A DNA stretch of 9,269 bases from Desulfobacca acetoxidans (GTDB taxonomy: Bacteria; Desulfobacterota; Desulfobaccia; Desulfobaccales; 0-14-0-80-60-11): the NCBI GenBank assembly GCA_022736495.1, contig DZCR01000130.1, positions 1 through 9,269 on the forward strand, read 5' to 3'. The notes beneath the pieces are model-generated. The model was not told the origin of the DNA and did not search any database. It was given only the letters and a program-made list of their open reading frames with translations. Shown piece by piece: positions 5,992 to 9,269 of the stretch. The stretch's first letter is position 1; every line of letters starts with the position of its first letter. Position numbers and translations under genes: made by a program.

Positions 5992-6020
5992 AGGGACAAT
6001 GCCTTTCCCCCTCCCCTTAA

Positions 6021-6043
6021 TCCCCTCCCACCAGGGGAGGGGA
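6021..6043. repeat. GC-rich palindrome next to the R-M gene stop
   Basis: TCCCCTCCC (6021-6029) pairs with GGGAGGGGA (6035-6043) around ACCAG. It lies 26 bases beyond the stop of the minus-strand R-M gene. No T-run follows on that strand, so it may stabilise the 3' end or be just another repeat rather than a terminator. Confidence 0.65.
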
Positions 6044-6069
6044 AAATGACTTTTACGAGTTCGGCAAAA

Positions 6070-9000
6070 TTAGTCTATCGGGGGCAGGTGGTTGACAATT
6101 TGCAGGGTTTCCAGGCTGACGGTAATGACCTGGCCCAGGAGGCGGACGATGTATTGGGGGTCGTCTAAGCGGTTGGGGTCGTTGGTGATGCCGCTGCGTT
6201 TATCGGTGCTGACCTTGTACTGGTCGATGACCCAATCGAGAGCGGCGCGGTTGCCGAGTTTGTATTCAAAGACCTGGGGCGGGATGCCCTCCAGGGTGAG
6301 GAAGTTGTTGTAGATGAGGGCGGTTTTGGCCGGGGTGAGTTTCATTTTGTCAACCCGCCAGTTGAGGGGTGCGCCCTCTTTTTCTACATATCTCAGGGGA
6401 TATTCCGGCTGCTGCTCATAGTGTACGTGGAGTTCGGCCAGTTGCGCCCCGGCCTGCGCGAAGCCCCAAAAATCCGGGGCCCAGGGGATACGGGGCAGTT
6501 CCCGGCGGAGGTTGGCGGCGTATTTTTCGCGGTAGGCGGGATGGTGCAGGAGGGCATAGACATAATGGAAGATGTCCAATTTAGCGATAGTCTCATCGTG
6601 GTAATGGGTGCGATATTCCTGTAAGGCCCAGTCGGTGAGGTTTTCCCGGCGATTGGCGCCGTCGGCGTCGTAGGTGTAGAAGGGGAAGCATTGGGTTGAT
6701 GAGCCGAACCCACCGCATAAATGTAAATCGGGAATAATATTAGAAATGATGCAGTTAAACGGCTTTTCTGTAGAATTAACGCAAATTATACGATTTTCTT
6801 TTTCATTATCATTTAAAGGAAATATAACCGGCATTTGATAGCGGCGTTCAATAAGATATTGATCAACATAGAGAGATTGTTTGACAAAAGGCCGATAGAG
6901 GGAACTTCTCACATTATTTGAACTAATTATAAGGTGGATATGTCGTTTAAGACAATTTTTCAAGCCTTCAGACCAACTGATTTTTTTATCTTCATTGAGA
7001 ACAAAAGCGTCAATCGCTGGCTTTGGAGAAAGCACAACCCACTTGGTAACTTGTTCATTGAAAGTAGTAATTAATCTTTCTATATTTTTTAATAAATAAT
7101 CACTGTTGAAATTATAGACCCAGGCATCCCTATTCGTCTTTATTCCATTGCTAAAACTATTAAATAATTTAGTAAGTTCTTTTGATTCTGTACTTACTAA
7201 CTTTATTAATGAATCAAAATCAATCTGCAACCCCTCCGTCAACCAGGTATAGTTTTTATCCGGCTCGATCTCCTGCCAGGGGATATTGGCGTAATCCCCC
7301 TGCTGGTCCAAAAAGTCGTATTTCTGTTCCTTGCGCCAGTCCGGGTCCAGCGCGGCGTAAAAAATCCGGGCTGATTTGGTTCGAGCCGAAAAACCTGAGG
7401 TGCGTTCAGGGGGGCCGGAGGGGGCAGTACCAGCGCCTCCCCCCCGCACCCTAACCCTCTCCCCCCGCGGGGGGGAGAGGGCAATTGAGGTAGGGCGGAC
7501 ACATGGGTCAGCCCCTGCAAGGTCAGCCGCGACAAGGGACGGGGCGGGGGCTTTGCGGATAAAGAAGCTGATGCTCACCCCCACCTGAATGCCGAAGACG
7601 TTGTGGGTGGAGCCGGAGAGCTTGGGGTTTTTACGGACGTTGCCGCCCAGGTCCAGGACATAAATCTGGTCAAAATCCCGGACCAGATTTTTCCTCAGTC
7701 CGTCAAAGGCGATCTGGTCAGTGAAGCTGTCATTGGAGACAAAGGCGACGATGCCTTCCTGGTTTTTGATAATCCGGTCGCTGGCCCAGCGGATGGCCTT
7801 GACGTACATATCGGATAAGGCGTTTTTATTGGTGGCCTTGGAATCTTTGGCGTAGGTTTCGGAGACCCGGGCGTCAATGACCGGATATTTGCGGTTTTTG
7901 TTGTTGTCGTTTTCATTGAGTTGTTTGGCATTATAGGGCGGGTTGCCGATGATGACGAAGATGGGGGTCTGGCGCTGGCGCTCCACCCGTTCCAGGTTGG
8001 CCTGGGCGAAAAGGGACGGCTGTTTGGCTTCCGCCAGTTCGAAGGTGTCCACCAGGCAGATGCCCTCAAAGGGTTTGTAGGTTCCGGTCGCCTCGAAGAA
8101 GGCGTGCTCGATGTTCATGGAGGCGATGTAGTAGGGCAGCAGCATGACTTCGTTGCAGTGGAGTTCGGCGGCGTACTTGGGGTCGAGCCGGGTCTTGGGA
8201 ATCTCCCGCATAAGGCGCATGATGAAGTTGCCGGTGCCGACGAAGGGGTCCAGGATGTGGACGCCGGGATCGCCCAGGGAGCGGCCGAATTCGACGCGCA
8301 GGAGATGGTCCACGGAGCGCACCATGAAATCGACGATGGGCTGGGGGGTGTAGACGATGCCGTGGGTGTCGGCCACCTTGACGGAAAAGCCTTGGAAGAA
8401 GCGCTCATAGACGGTATTCAGGAAGCCCTGTTTCTGGGAGTAATCCTCGATGCCGGCGGCGGTGGTTTCGATGGCGTGGTAGAAGCGGTCCAGCTTTTTT
8501 AAGAAGGCCTCGCTGCTAAAAGATTGGGAGGTGAGGGCCTCGATGACCCGGTCGATCTCACGGGCGATGATGTTGCGCTTGACGAAATCGGGGTTGGCGA
8601 AGATTTTCCGGAAGATGCGCTCGGTGAGGATGTGCTGGATGATCATTTCCTCCACCGCGGCATCGGCGAGGTTGGGGTTAAGGGCCTGGCGGCAGAGAGT
8701 GGCGAAGTCGTCAAAGGCCCGGATAAAGAGCTTATTGGTCTTATACTCGGCGCGGATCAGGGCCAGGAGGGCGGCGGCGTGCTCCGGCAGCTTATCCTTA
8801 AACTCGCTGATGGCCTGTTGCCATTCCTCGAAATGGGGCGGCTGATAGGCGAAAAAGGTTTGCAGGGCGGCAACGAGTTGTTCAGGCCGGGAGATATCCT
8901 GGTTGAAATATTCCCGGCCATCCTGATAGATGACGGCGCGATGGGGGGCTTGAAAGAGGATGTTGTCGCGGGGGTAGCCCGCGGCGAATTTCTTCTGAAT

Positions 9001-9269
9001 CTCCTTGTCCAGGTCGTCTTTGGTGTCCTTGGCCTCCCAGTAGCCGTGGGGGATTTTGAAGTCGTCCACCAGGGCGCCGTCCACCCGGAGATTGCGGCCG
9101 GAGCGGGCCAGGGGAAATTGCTCCACTAGAGTCAGGCGGAATTGGCGGGCGCAATGACGCAGGAGTTCGGCAAAGGCCGGAGAGACTGCGCCTTCATCGT
9201 AGAAATCGAGATGCGCGACGGCCTGGAGTTCGTCGAAATAGGCCTTGACGGCTTTATGGGCGGGTTTGA
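6070..9269 (-). CDS. Type ISP-like restriction-modification polypeptide (nuclease, N6-methylase, recognition domain), 5' end off window
   Basis: The frame stays open from the stop at 6070-6072 to the right edge. About 1065 residues are visible, including 47 before the first usable start codon, a GTG at 9126, so that GTG is not the real start. Order of parts: an N-terminal PD-(D/E)XK-type nuclease (WEAKD, with ExK at 9028-9036 after VDGALVDD); a helical connector; the adenine-N6 methylase with motif I DPFVGTGNF (8224-8250) and motif IV NPPY (7933-7944); an insert of about 58 residues (7378-7551); an AT-rich recognition segment; and a conserved C-terminus (KVSTDKRSGITNDPNRLDDP). This order and C-terminus resemble type ISP enzymes such as LlaGI, which are about 1,570 residues. 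Only 260 residues separate ExK from motif I and no Walker or DEAD-type motif is seen, so the SF2 helicase is absent. It would methylate adenine and cut unmodified foreign DNA. Catalytic motifs look intact. Confidence 0.88.
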   Translation of the reverse strand, partial: KPAHKAVKAYFDELQAVAHLDFYDEGAVSPAFAELLRHCARQFRLTLVEQFPLARSGRNLRVDGALVDDFKIPHGYWEAKDTKDDLDKEIQKKFAAGYPRDNILFQAPHRAVIYQDGREYFNQDISRPEQLVAALQTFFAYQPPHFEEWQQAISEFKDKLPEHAAALLALIRAEYKTNKLFIRAFDDFATLCRQALNPNLADAAVEEMIIQHILTERIFRKIFANPDFVKRNIIAREIDRVIEALTSQSFSSEAFLKKLDRFYHAIETTAAGIEDYSQKQGFLNTVYERFFQGFSVKVADTHGIVYTPQPIVDFMVRSVDHLLRVEFGRSLGDPGVHILDPFVGTGNFIMRLMREIPKTRLDPKYAAELHCNEVMLLPYYIASMNIEHAFFEATGTYKPFEGICLVDTFELAEAKQPSLFAQANLERVERQRQTPIFVIIGNPPYNAKQLNENDNNKNRKYPVIDARVSETYAKDSKATNKNALSDMYVKAIRWASDRIIKNQEGIVAFVSNDSFTDQIAFDGLRKNLVRDFDQIYVLDLGGNVRKNPKLSGSTHNVFGIQVGVSISFFIRKAPAPSLVAADLAGADPCVRPTSIALSPPRGERVRVRGGGAGTAPSGPPERTSGFSARTKSARIFYAALDPDWRKEQKYDFLDQQGDYANIPWQEIEPDKNYTWLTEGLQIDFDSLIKLVSTESKELTKLFNSFSNGIKTNRDAWVYNFNSDYLLKNIERLITTFNEQVTKWVVLSPKPAIDAFVLNEDKKISWSEGLKNCLKRHIHLIISSNNVRSSLYRPFVKQSLYVDQYLIERRYQMPVIFPLNDNEKENRIICVNSTEKPFNCIISNIIPDLHLCGGFGSSTQCFPFYTYDADGANRRENLTDWALQEYRTHYHDETIAKLDIFHYVYALLHHPAYREKYAANLRRELPRIPWAPDFWGFAQAGAQLAELHVHYEQQPEYPLRYVEKEGAPLNWRVDKMKLTPAKTALIYNNFLTLEGIPPQVFEYKLGNRAALDWVIDQYKVSTDKRSGITNDPNRLDDPQYIVRLLGQVITVSLETLQIVNHLPPID
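6715..7240 (-). other. AT-rich segment of the R-M gene, probable target-recognition region
   Basis: Composition falls sharply here. By hand count the line 7141-7200 has 13 G/C of 60 and 6901-6960 has 17 of 60, against 40 of 60 at 8221-8280 in the methylase part. The encoded stretch lies between the methylase and the conserved C-terminal block, where type ISP and IIG enzymes hold their recognition domain. Inference: the segment was exchanged by recombination. Confidence 0.6.
7378..7551 (-). repeat. In-frame palindromic repeat insert inside the R-M gene (CACCC family, copy 3)
   Basis: About 58 codons interrupt the expected join between ISFFIRK and SARIFYAALD. The insert reads as low-complexity Pro/Arg/Gly sequence (ALSPPRGERVRVRGG). 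It holds CCCTCTCCCCCC (7455-7466) and its exact complement (7470-7481) around GCG, preceded by CACCCTAACCCTCT, the same family as 5038-5076 and 5840-5876. A second palindrome, GGGC-x-GAC (7493-7500) with GTC-x-GCCC (7507-7514), follows. The length is a multiple of three and the frame is kept. The exact borders are judged from protein family shape, not from an alignment. Confidence 0.7.

Noticed and set aside
5840..6043. CRISPR array
   Set aside because: The repeats are palindromic, of different families and not regularly spaced; no cas gene is seen.
5765..6049. Plus-strand 94-codon frame over the repeat stack
   Set aside because: Its product (NPPPARGREQ, PPQSPFFKGG) is just the translation of palindromic repeats.
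5010..6069. Insertion sequence or integrated element in the repeat-rich zone
   Set aside because: No transposase, integrase, tRNA or paired terminal repeat can be found; only short palindromic repeats and the small HTH gene.
9124..9126. GTG at 9126 as start of the R-M gene
   Set aside because: The frame continues open to the window edge through 47 codons whose product (AYFDELQ, DEGAVSPAFAELLRH) fits the family's N-terminus, so the true start is outside.
7921..9129. Long plus-strand open frames at 7921-8502 and 8524-9129
   Set aside because: They are antisense shadows of the GC-rich R-M gene, which has clear motifs on the other strand.

Overview
The window looks like a chromosomal piece from a bacterium of the Desulfobacterota (former Deltaproteobacteria). 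It has GC-rich coding sequence, a Lon-type protease carrying a receiver domain, a sigma-54-like promoter, a TauE/SafE-type membrane gene behind a universal-stress-like membrane protein (a pairing I associate with sulfur-metabolising members of this group), and many short palindromic repeats. The taxonomic call is an inference from gene style, not from a marker gene.

Left part (1-3031). Bases 1-201 are AT-rich and hold no gene or convincing promoter. A stand-alone CheY-like receiver (202-576, +) converges on a long minus-strand gene (602-2617) whose product is an N-terminally shortened LonA protease. A complete response-regulator receiver sits between its helical neck and the AAA+ module. The 414-base AT-rich divergent region that follows holds a sigma-70-like promoter for the protease, two matching 15-bp dyads (GTTGC-N4-TGCAAY), and a strong sigma-54-like promoter match facing right.

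Middle (3032-5123). A two-gene operon: a soluble Usp-like domain fused to a two-helix membrane tail (3032-3889), then a TauE/SafE-family permease (3939-5009), closed by a clear intrinsic terminator (5093-5123). The first gene has an optimal internal Shine-Dalgarno and ATG exactly where the membrane tail begins, so it may make two products.

Right part (5124-9269). A repeat-rich low-coding zone flanks a small minus-strand Cys/His plus helix-turn-helix protein (5389-5736). Between 5840 and 6043 four palindromic repeats are stacked. The rest (6070-9269, minus) is one large restriction-modification polypeptide that runs off the right edge: nuclease (ExK), N6-adenine methylase (DPFVGTGNF, NPPY) and a type-ISP-like C-terminal part, with no helicase visible. 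It has an in-frame insert of about 58 codons built from GC-rich palindromic repeats, one of which belongs to the same family as two intergenic copies in this window. Its putative target-recognition segment is strikingly AT-rich.

The points most worth following are the receiver-in-Lon architecture, the Usp/membrane fusion with a retained internal start under a possible sigma-54 enhancer system, and the repeat-derived insert plus mosaic recognition domain of the R-M enzyme.
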